A stretch of 7,306 bases of DNA from positions 1 through 7,306 of the forward strand of contig CAMWUF010000044.1 of NCBI GenBank assembly GCA_947177375.1. Reading direction: 5' to 3'. This DNA is from an uncultured Ruminococcus sp. (GTDB taxonomy: Bacteria; Bacillota; Clostridia; Oscillospirales; Ruminococcaceae). Below are positions 1 through 4,909 of the stretch, in pieces. The notes under the pieces are model-generated. The model was not told where the DNA came from. It saw only the letters and a list, made by a program, of their open reading frames with translations, and did no database searches. The position numbers and the translations under genes were made by a program. Each line of letters opens with the position of its first letter. The first letter of the stretch is position 1.

Positions 1-69
1 TTACAACAATTCCAATTTAGATGAGACTAAACTTTCATGCGTATGGTCTGATTATATTTCTATATTCTA

Positions 70-98
70 TTGACATGTGAATTATTTTATAGTATAAT
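70..98 (+). promoter_or_regulatory. sigma-A promoter of the 189-aa gene
   Basis: A perfect -35 TTGACA (70-75) and a perfect -10 TATAAT (93-98) are separated by 17 nt. Transcription should start near 105, giving a leader of about 33 nt that carries the AGGAGG ribosome binding site at 125-130. The 69 bases before it hold no gene or repeat that I can recognise. Confidence 0.85.
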
Positions 99-137
99 AG
101 TTATATTATAAGAAAAATGTATATAGGAGGTTTTTTT

Positions 138-707
138 ATGGGTGTGTTTGCAGCGACTGTATTTATCCGTAATGAAAAGCAATTATCAAAAGAACAAGTT
201 CTTTCAGAAGTAAGTCAATATATGAAATCACAAGGCTTTGTACAATGTGATAAAAATCAAGCAGAAAAAACTTATTCTTTTGGGTTTCCAGAGGGAAAAT
301 GGTTCGGAATGGGGAGCAGAGAAGAAGAATTAGTTCGTAACGCAAAATTTTGTACACAAGTATTTCATTCTCATGTATTGACGGCAAACGTAGTTGACAG
401 TGATTTTGTGTTATTAGAGCTGTATAACTCTAATGGAACTAGCATAGACCAGCAATGCATTGGTACGCCTTATTGGGACGAGGAAGAATCTGAAAAAGAA
501 ATTGATGTTACAAATTGGATTCCATTTTTGAAAGAGGGTGTACCAGAAGAATATTTAATTGCTGCATTACAGGCAAATGAAGTTTTTGCGGAGGACGGAT
601 TCGGAATATTTGGAGAATTAATTGAATTAGATATCAAGCCATTATATATGAGTTGGGGTGAGCTTGCACCAATAGAAGAGATTAATTTATATTTCAAGAA
701 AAAATAG
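138..707 (+). CDS. hypothetical acidic protein, 189 aa
   Basis: I do not recognise this family. The start is set at ATG 138 because AGGAGG at 125-130 lies 7 nt upstream; an in-frame ATG at 117 would read through that ribosome binding site. The product begins MGVFAATVFIRNEKQLSKEQ, has no signal peptide or membrane segment, and looks like a soluble, Glu/Asp-rich cytoplasmic protein. Visible landmarks are an Asp/Glu cluster after PYWDEEE, a Trp/Phe-rich stretch with two FG motifs (SFGFPEGKWFGMG), and an acidic C-terminal half ending in FKKK. This composition is reminiscent of small immunity-type or SMI1-like proteins, but no diagnostic motif supports that. It has its own strong promoter and is followed after 15 nt by the promoter of the next gene, so it is probably monocistronic or partly read through. 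No clear terminator follows it. Confidence 0.75.
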   Translation: MGVFAATVFIRNEKQLSKEQVLSEVSQYMKSQGFVQCDKNQAEKTYSFGFPEGKWFGMGSREEELVRNAKFCTQVFHSHVLTANVVDSDFVLLELYNSNGTSIDQQCIGTPYWDEEESEKEIDVTNWIPFLKEGVPEEYLIAALQANEVFAEDGFGIFGELIELDIKPLYMSWGELAPIEEINLYFKKK

Positions 708-722
708 TTTTATTTCGCTTAC

Positions 723-751
723 TTGACAAGAATTGAAAAATATGCTATACT
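723..751 (+). promoter_or_regulatory. extended -10 sigma-A promoter before the 63-aa gene and cbpA
   Basis: TTGACA (723-728), a 17-nt spacer and TATACT (746-751), with TGC directly before the -10 giving an extended -10 element. The expected start point is near 758, about 20 nt before ATG 779. No terminator lies between the 63-aa gene and cbpA, so this is also the best visible candidate to drive cbpA. Confidence 0.8.
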
Positions 752-778
752 GGAATTGTTAACAAAGGTATTAATACT

Positions 779-970
779 ATGGAAAAAGAGCCTATTTCTG
801 TATATTTATCAAGAATCTCTACAGCTTTTTATCGCTTTTTGTATCAAAAAGAGGAAGATTTTGTTGATTTGCCAGAAGTTATAAATATGCCATATTATCC
901 AGATGATGGCTCTATTAAAATTATTAATAACACTGTTGTTATAAAATTCGGACTTGTTGAAGAAGAATAG
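779..970 (+). CDS. small acidic protein of unknown function, 63 aa
   Basis: The family is not recognised. The ATG at 779 is preceded by AAAGG (764-768) with 10-nt spacing, a moderate ribosome binding site, and by a strong promoter. The product starts MEKEPISVYLSRISTAFYRF, has an amphipathic N-terminal helix, a central acidic segment, an NMPYYPDDG turn and two short strands (SIKIINNTVVIKFG), and ends in EEE. There is no signal peptide, membrane helix or Cys pair. It lies 55 nt upstream of cbpA with no terminator between, so the two may be cotranscribed. It could be a small cytoplasmic protein or a translated leader for cbpA. The dedicated promoter and coding-like composition argue for a real gene; its function is open. 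Confidence 0.55.
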   Translation: MEKEPISVYLSRISTAFYRFLYQKEEDFVDLPEVINMPYYPDDGSIKIINNTVVIKFGLVEEE

Positions 971-1025
971 AATCTGAATGATATAAATATTAATAAAAAA
1001 ATAAATATAAAAAAGGAGTAAAAAT

Positions 1026-3425
1026 ATGCAATATGGACATTTTGATTTGAAAAATAAAGAATATGTCATCACAAGACCAGATACGCCTGCACCTTGGGTG
1101 AATTATTTAGGTTCGCCAGAATATGGTGCCATTATTTCTAATAATGCCGCAGGCTATAGTTTTGTGCAGTCTGGTGCAAATGGCAGAATTGCAAGATTTC
1201 GGTTTAATTCTATGATGGCTTTGCCAGGCAGATATATTTATTTGCGTGATGATGAAACAAATAATTATTGGTCTGCCACATGGCAACCTGTTGGCAAGTC
1301 ACTGGAAAATTATAAAAGCGAATGCCGTCACGGGACAGCATATTCTGTCATGACTAGTGAATATGCAAATATTTCTACAGAAACGACTTATTATGTACCG
1401 TCTGGGCAGACTTATGAAGTCTGGAGAATTAAAATTACAAATCAGGATTCAAAAGCAAGAAAATTATCAGTATTTGGCTTTATTGAATTTACGAATGATA
1501 GTAATTATGAACAAGACCAAATTAATCTGCAATATACGCAATTTATCACAAGAACCGAACGCAAAGGCAATAAAATTTTACAGCATATTAATGAAAATTC
1601 TGAAAAATGGGCAGATGGTTCTAATCATAAAGAAAGATTTTTCGGCGTTGCTGGTGCAGAAGTTGCTGACGGTTGTGGCAGTTTAGAAAAATTTATCGGT
1701 GCATATAGAACTTATAGCAATCCTATTATGGTTGAAACAGGAAAATGCGATGATTCTATGAATTTTAATGCCAATGCCTGTGGTGCTTTAAGAAATGAAT
1801 TAATCTTACAAGCAGGAGAAACCAAAGAATTAATTTATCTTCTAGGTCAAAAAAATGATGCTGAATCTGCTGAAATTTTAGATGCTTATGAAACACAAGC
1901 AGGAAAAGTTGATGCAGAATTACAGGCTTTAAAATCTTATTGGCATAGTAAATTAGCGAATTTTGAAGTCGAAACCCCGTCAGAAGAATTTAATAATATG
2001 ATTAACGTCTGGAATGCTTACCAGTGTTTTATTACGTTTATCTGGTCAAGAGCAGCTTCTTTTTCTTATTGCGGATTGCGTAACGGTTACGGCTACAGAG
2101 ATACTGTGCAGGATATTCAAGGTATTATTCATCTTGCACCAGAAATGGCTCTTGAAAAAATTAGATTTATGCTGTCAGCTCAGGTAGATAATGGTGCAGG
2201 TCTGCCTTTGGTAAAATTTAATCACAATGCAGGACATGAAAATACACCTGATGACCCTGAATATGTAAAAGAAACTGGACACCCGTCTTATCGTGCAGAT
2301 GACGCATTATGGTTATTCCCAACGATTGTGAAATATATCGGCGAAAGTGGCAATATTGCATTTTTAGATGAAAAAATTGTCTATGCCAACGGCGGAGAAG
2401 CAACAGTTTATGAACATTTGAAAAAAGCAATTGATTTTTCTATGAATCATATGGGAATTCATGATATGCCAGCAGGGTTACATGCTGATTGGAATGATTG
2501 CTTGCGTTTAGGGGCAAAAGGTGAATCAACATTTGTTGCATTCCAGTTATATTATGCAATGGATATTATTAAAACTATGGCAGAATCCAAACAAGATTTA
2601 GCATATATTAATACTATCAATCAGGCACAGGAAAAATTGCGTAATTCTCTTGAAAACTGTTGGGACGAAGACAGATTTATTAGAGGGATTCGAGAAGATG
2701 GCATTGCTGTTGGTAAGAAAAGCGACCCTGAAGCCAATATGTGGCTGAATCCGCAAAGTTGGAGTGTGATTTCTGGTTTTGCAAGTGCAGAACAGGCTGA
2801 AACAGCAATGACAAGTGTCTATGAAATTTTAAATACGCCTTATGGTGCAAAGTTGTTAGAACCGCCTTATAAGGAGCATTATTTTGATGGTGCGCTGATG
2901 CACATTTTCAATCCAGATACGAAAGAGAACGGCGGTATTTTTTCACAGTCGCAAGGCTGGTTAATTCTTGCAGAAAGTTTGCTAGGGCATGGCGACAGGG
3001 CATTCCAGTATTTCTTAGAAACTTCTCCTGCTTCCCTTAATGGCAAAGCTGAAATTCGTATCATGGAGCCTTACGTTCACGGACAATTTACAGAAAGCAA
3101 AGCCTCACCTTTTGAGGGAAGATCTCATGTACACTGGCTGACAGGTACAGCTTCTACTGTTATGGTTGGCTGTGTAGAGGGCATTTGCGGAATTCGACCA
3201 GATGCGACTGGCATTTTGATTTCTCCGTCCATTCCGTCCACATGGGATAGCTTTAAAATCAAGAAAAATTTCAGAAATAAAGTGCTAAATATTACTGTGG
3301 AAAATCCAAATCATGTACAAAGTGGTGTAAAAGAAATTTTATTAAATGGCAATTCCCAAACAAATAATTATATTGCGATTTCTGATTTGCAAGCTGAAAA
3401 TGAAATTGTTGTGACATTAGGCTAA
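1026..3425 (+). CDS. cbpA: cellobiose phosphorylase, GH94 family
   Basis: Cytoplasmic enzyme that splits cellobiose with phosphate to alpha-D-glucose 1-phosphate and glucose, saving ATP in cellodextrin use. At 799 aa it is full length (family about 810). It opens with MQYGHFDLKNKEYVITRPDT and the N-terminal beta-sandwich, continues through a helical linker, and holds the (alpha/alpha)6 barrel from about residue 310. Visible motifs are GYGYRDTVQD (354-363), the sugar-binding block; HADWNDCL (486-493), where Asp491 in W-N-D is the expected general acid; YVHGQF (683-688); and HWLTGTAS (703-710), whose Thr706-Gly707 correspond to the phosphate-binding loop. At the position where the Cellvibrio gilvus enzyme has a phosphate-contacting His, this protein has Gln641 (GIFSQSQGW), which I recall also in the R. 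albus enzyme. AGGAG at 1014-1018 supports the start. No signal peptide. Very close to R. albus cellobiose phosphorylase from memory; a related beta-glucan disaccharide specificity is less likely. Confidence 0.95.
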   Translation: MQYGHFDLKNKEYVITRPDTPAPWVNYLGSPEYGAIISNNAAGYSFVQSGANGRIARFRFNSMMALPGRYIYLRDDETNNYWSATWQPVGKSLENYKSECRHGTAYSVMTSEYANISTETTYYVPSGQTYEVWRIKITNQDSKARKLSVFGFIEFTNDSNYEQDQINLQYTQFITRTERKGNKILQHINENSEKWADGSNHKERFFGVAGAEVADGCGSLEKFIGAYRTYSNPIMVETGKCDDSMNFNANACGALRNELILQAGETKELIYLLGQKNDAESAEILDAYETQAGKVDAELQALKSYWHSKLANFEVETPSEEFNNMINVWNAYQCFITFIWSRAASFSYCGLRNGYGYRDTVQDIQGIIHLAPEMALEKIRFMLSAQVDNGAGLPLVKFNHNAGHENTPDDPEYVKETGHPSYRADDALWLFPTIVKYIGESGNIAFLDEKIVYANGGEATVYEHLKKAIDFSMNHMGIHDMPAGLHADWNDCLRLGAKGESTFVAFQLYYAMDIIKTMAESKQDLAYINTINQAQEKLRNSLENCWDEDRFIRGIREDGIAVGKKSDPEANMWLNPQSWSVISGFASAEQAETAMTSVYEILNTPYGAKLLEPPYKEHYFDGALMHIFNPDTKENGGIFSQSQGWLILAESLLGHGDRAFQYFLETSPASLNGKAEIRIMEPYVHGQFTESKASPFEGRSHVHWLTGTASTVMVGCVEGICGIRPDATGILISPSIPSTWDSFKIKKNFRNKVLNITVENPNHVQSGVKEILLNGNSQTNNYIAISDLQAENEIVVTLG

Positions 3426-3430
3426 ATACA

Positions 3431-3466
3431 AAAATCCCCCATCTTTTTATGGTGGGGGTATTTTTT
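3431..3466. terminator. bidirectional intrinsic terminator between cbpA and the 72-aa gene
   Basis: An 8-bp stem (CCCCCATC at 3436-3443 with GGTGGGGG at 3451-3458, one G-T wobble) closes a 7-nt loop. On the + strand it is followed by a T-run at 3461-3466; on the - strand the A-run at 3431-3434 reads as Ts. It starts about 10 nt after the cbpA stop and serves the convergent gene ending at 3479. Confidence 0.9.
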
Positions 3467-3478
3467 GAAATTCAAAAA

Positions 3479-3697
3479 TTATGATTCATCTTTCAGTAAG
3501 AGGAGCTTTAGGGCAGTTTGAAAACCCGCTTGGAAGGAGCGTTGCATTTCTGTATTAATACAATTAAAAACGGGTTCCATTTTTGCTTCATCAATGGAAC
3601 TATAAACCGTTAAGAACTCTTGTATAAATTCTTTTTTATCATCACACCAGTACTTTTCACGCCAGTTAGAATACAACACTTCTAAAATCGAATCCAA
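3479..3697 (-). CDS. small helical protein, DUF6809-like, TTG start, 72 aa
   Basis: The start is a TTG at 3697, chosen because AAAGGAG (3712-3706) lies 8 nt upstream; no in-frame ATG fits. The product begins MDSILEVLYSNWREKYW and ends with an amphipathic helix (RSFQAGFQTALKLLLLKDES). This layout, an N-terminal SILExLY motif plus a C-terminal FxxGFxxAL helix, resembles the small DUF6809 proteins common in Clostridia near regulators and mobile DNA; the assignment is from memory and tentative. No catalytic or membrane features are visible. The gene ends at the bidirectional terminator shared with cbpA. Its leader is unusual: the only good promoter (3885-3913) lies upstream of the two CRISPR repeats, so its mRNA would carry the repeat-spacer-repeat unit in the 5' untranslated region. 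Confidence 0.65.
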   Translation of the reverse strand: MDSILEVLYSNWREKYWCDDKKEFIQEFLTVYSSIDEAKMEPVFNCINTEMQRSFQAGFQTALKLLLLKDES

Positions 3698-3705
3698 AAC
3701 AAATG

Positions 3706-3712
3706 CTCCTTT
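3706..3712 (-). promoter_or_regulatory. ribosome binding site selecting the TTG start at 3697
   Basis: AAAGGAG on the - strand, 8 nt before TTG 3697. It decides the start of the 72-aa gene, which has no ATG in a suitable place. Confidence 0.75.
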
Positions 3713-3772
3713 CTGGAAATCATTTTTGTCAAGTCGGCTGACAGCAAGACGATCACAATAGGATCAAAAAAT

Positions 3773-3861
3773 GGATCACCCCCGCCCATGCGGGGAAATT
3801 TCTGCACCAGAAACGACTTTTATTTTAGCACACGGATCACCCCCGCCCATGCGGGGAACTT
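3773..3861 (-). CRISPR. type I-E-like mini-array: two repeats, one 33-nt spacer
   Basis: Two 28-nt repeats (3773-3800 and 3834-3861) begin exactly 61 nt apart and differ at one base (A3798 versus C3859). Each holds a 6-bp palindrome, CCCCGC/GCGGGG, with loop CCAT (3780-3795 and 3841-3856). On the - strand they end in GGGGGTGATCC, the 5'-handle end known from type I-E repeats such as S. thermophilus CRISPR4, so transcription is inferred to run on the - strand. The promoter at 3885-3913 agrees, as does the altered repeat lying at the distal end. The spacer is 3801-3833 (32 nt if one more base belongs to the repeat). It matches the amidohydrolase gene in this window at 32 of 33 bases. No cas genes are visible, so this is either an orphan unit or one served by Cascade elsewhere. 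Confidence 0.85.
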
Positions 3862-3873
3862 GCCGTCAACCTT

Positions 3874-3913
3874 TTGACAAATACATTATATCAAAATTAC
3901 TTTTGTTTGTCAA
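3874..3913. repeat. inverted repeat TTGACAAA/TTTGTCAA spanning the divergent control region
   Basis: Arms TTGACAAA (3874-3881) and TTTGTCAA (3906-3913) are perfect 8-bp inverted copies with a 24-nt centre. The right arm is the -35 of the - strand promoter and the left arm lies at its start point. A further half-site, GTCAA at 3865-3869, forms a short palindrome with TTGAC at 3874-3878. This would suit an operator pair for a dimeric repressor such as the neighbouring XRE protein, but that is inference. Confidence 0.5.
3885..3913 (-). promoter_or_regulatory. perfect consensus promoter for the mini-array and 72-aa gene
   Basis: On the - strand: TTGACA (3913-3908), a 17-nt spacer, TATAAT (3890-3885), with TGA directly before it giving an extended -10. 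The predicted start point is near 3878, only about 17 nt before the first repeat. It is the strongest promoter in the window by consensus and reads through the repeats into the 72-aa gene with no clear terminator between. Confidence 0.85.
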
Positions 3914-3960
3914 TAGATTTTTTAAAAATTAGTTTTGAATTTGTAAGGTTATACAAAAAA

Positions 3961-3966
3961 AGGAGG
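3961..3966 (+). promoter_or_regulatory. ribosome binding site selecting an AUA start
   Basis: AGGAGG followed by seven Ts and then ATA at 3974. The same string, AGGAGG plus seven Ts, precedes the ATG at 138 with identical spacing, which supports 3974 as the true initiation point of the HTH gene. Confidence 0.75.
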
Positions 3967-3973
3967 TTTTTTT

Positions 3974-4315
3974 ATAAAAAATTCACAAGAAATTGCAATC
4001 CTCATCAAAAGAATTGCGAAATCCAAAAAAATTCCTATCGGGAAAATGCTATCGGAATGCGACCTAAATGTAAACTTACTATCCACTATGCAATCCGGCG
4101 GTTTTTTTCCACGCCTAGAGGCGATTACGAAAATTGCTGACTATCTTGATTGCTCTGTAGACTACCTTTTAGGTAGAACAAGCTGTATGCAAGAAAGTCC
4201 AGAAGATGATTTAAAACGGGAATTTTTAGCAGTTTTTGATGAGTTAAGCTTTACTGAACAAGTCGAGGTTATCGAACTTTTACTTGAAAAACTAAAAAAA
4301 AATCCCCCTCTTTAA
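3974..4315 (+). CDS. XRE-family HTH transcriptional regulator with AUA start
   Basis: DNA-binding regulator of 113 aa if it starts at ATA 3974. From there the frame reads KNSQEIAILIKRIAKSKKI after the initiator, the usual beginning of short Clostridia XRE proteins, and continues through helix 2 (PIGKMLSECDL), the recognition helix (NVNLLSTMQSG, about 32-42) and the typical RLEAITKIADYLDCSVDYLLGR (about 46-67). The C-terminal part (70-113) is an acidic and leucine-rich helical tail, perhaps for dimerisation. Starting at ATG 4046 would remove helix 1. An in-frame TAA at 3944 and the lack of ATG, GTG or TTG between it and 4046 leave ATA as the only start fitting AGGAGG. It is divergent from the mini-array promoter and may regulate it. 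No good + strand promoter is evident. Its stop codon lies in the terminator loop. Confidence 0.8.
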   Translation: MKNSQEIAILIKRIAKSKKIPIGKMLSECDLNVNLLSTMQSGGFFPRLEAITKIADYLDCSVDYLLGRTSCMQESPEDDLKREFLAVFDELSFTEQVEVIELLLEKLKKNPPL

Positions 4316-4330
4316 AAGAGGGAGTTTTTT
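4292..4330. terminator. bidirectional intrinsic terminator between HTH and ECF S genes
   Basis: Stem CCCTCTT (4306-4312) with AAGAGGG (4316-4322); the 3-nt loop 4313-4315 is the TAA stop of the HTH gene. A T-run (4325-4330) follows on the + strand, and the A-run at 4292-4302 gives Ts on the - strand for the convergent ECF S gene. Confidence 0.9.
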
Positions 4331-4847
4331 ATTTTTTAAGTTGTGGAATCCGTTTTAAAATGATTTCATAGAGTACCACAGATGCACCAGCTCCAAAAAT
4401 ACCTTGCACGATGTTTTCAGGTATAGAGAGCCACACAGAAGAAAGCGAGCCGTATAAAACACCTGCAAAAGTGGCGTAGCCAACAATCATGATAATTTCA
4501 GACACAACAGCAGATAAAATTCTAGCTGGCAAAGAATGAAATTTTTTAGAACAAGTTTGATAAATCCAGAATGCAACTAGTGCCATAATGGACTTTATTA
4601 AAAAAGTCGCTGGTGCATAGATAGCATAGCCCGAAATTAAATCAGACAATGCAGACCCCACACCAGATGCAAATGCACCATAAAAGCCACCTAGACACCA
4701 TGCAGAAATATTAACAACTGTATCCCCAAGGTTGACATAGCCCTTTGTGGGTGTAGGTATCTGTAGAATTAAAGTTGCAATTGTTGTTAGTGCTGTCAAA
4801 ACGCCTGTGAGTGTTAATAAACGAAGTTTTTCATTTGTAGATTTCAT
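4329..4847 (-). CDS. ECF transporter S component, substrate unknown
   Basis: Membrane-embedded substrate-binding subunit of an energy-coupling factor vitamin transporter, 172 aa. About five hydrophobic segments are visible (roughly 9-30, 43-66, 78-97, 108-132, 143-165). The block IPTPTKGYVNLGD (30-42) and the following GSALSDLISGYAIYAPATF (64-82) are typical of the ECF-ribofla_trS/PF07155 group of S components, whose members carry B-vitamin-type or precursor substrates; nothing here fixes the ligand. The shared EcfA/EcfA'/EcfT module is not in the window and must be elsewhere (group II arrangement). The start ATG 4847 has GGAG at 4861-4858, 10 nt upstream. The leader from the promoter at 4882-4909 is only about 28 nt, too short for a riboswitch. 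It follows the amidohydrolase with no terminator between and may also be read from that operon. Confidence 0.88.
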   Translation of the reverse strand: MKSTNEKLRLLTLTGVLTALTTIATLILQIPTPTKGYVNLGDTVVNISAWCLGGFYGAFASGVGSALSDLISGYAIYAPATFLIKSIMALVAFWIYQTCSKKFHSLPARILSAVVSEIIMIVGYATFAGVLYGSLSSVWLSIPENIVQGIFGAGASVVLYEIILKRIPQLKK

Positions 4848-4881
4848 TAACTATCATCTCCATATGTTTAATATAATATTT

Positions 4882-4909
4882 ATTATAGCATATTTTTTGG
4901 ATTTGTCAA
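4882..4909 (-). promoter_or_regulatory. promoter of the ECF S component, overlapping the amidohydrolase stop
   Basis: On the - strand: TTGACA (4909-4904), a 16-nt spacer and TATAAT (4887-4882), with TGC before the -10. The TGA within the -35 hexamer (4908-4906) is the stop codon of the amidohydrolase. A near-perfect AT palindrome, 7-bp arms around TT, covers 4872-4887 and overlaps the -10. Confidence 0.75.

Noticed and set aside
809..1072. - strand reading frame opposite the 63-aa gene
   Set aside because: Low-complexity Ile/Phe-rich shadow of AT-rich DNA, without a ribosome binding site, crossing the cbpA start.
3780..3856. The GC-rich hairpins as plain terminators or REP-like palindromes
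   Set aside because: No T-run follows directly, and the 28-nt repeat identity, 61-nt period and spacer match to a gene identify CRISPR repeats.
3874..3902. + strand TTGACA at 3874-3879 as promoter of the HTH gene
   Set aside because: At 16-17 nt spacing the -10 would be ATTACT or TTACTT, too poor to call.
3874..4140. 88-aa + strand reading frame overlapping the control region and HTH gene
   Set aside because: It is in a different frame from the HTH domain, begins within the - strand promoter and has no ribosome binding site; the HTH frame explains the region.
4046..4315. ATG 4046 as the start of the HTH gene
   Set aside because: No ribosome binding site directly upstream and it would delete helix 1 of the HTH fold, whereas ATA 3974 follows AGGAGG at ideal spacing.
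4848..4880. Riboswitch upstream of the ECF S component
   Set aside because: The leader is only about 28 nt, too short for a known vitamin riboswitch.
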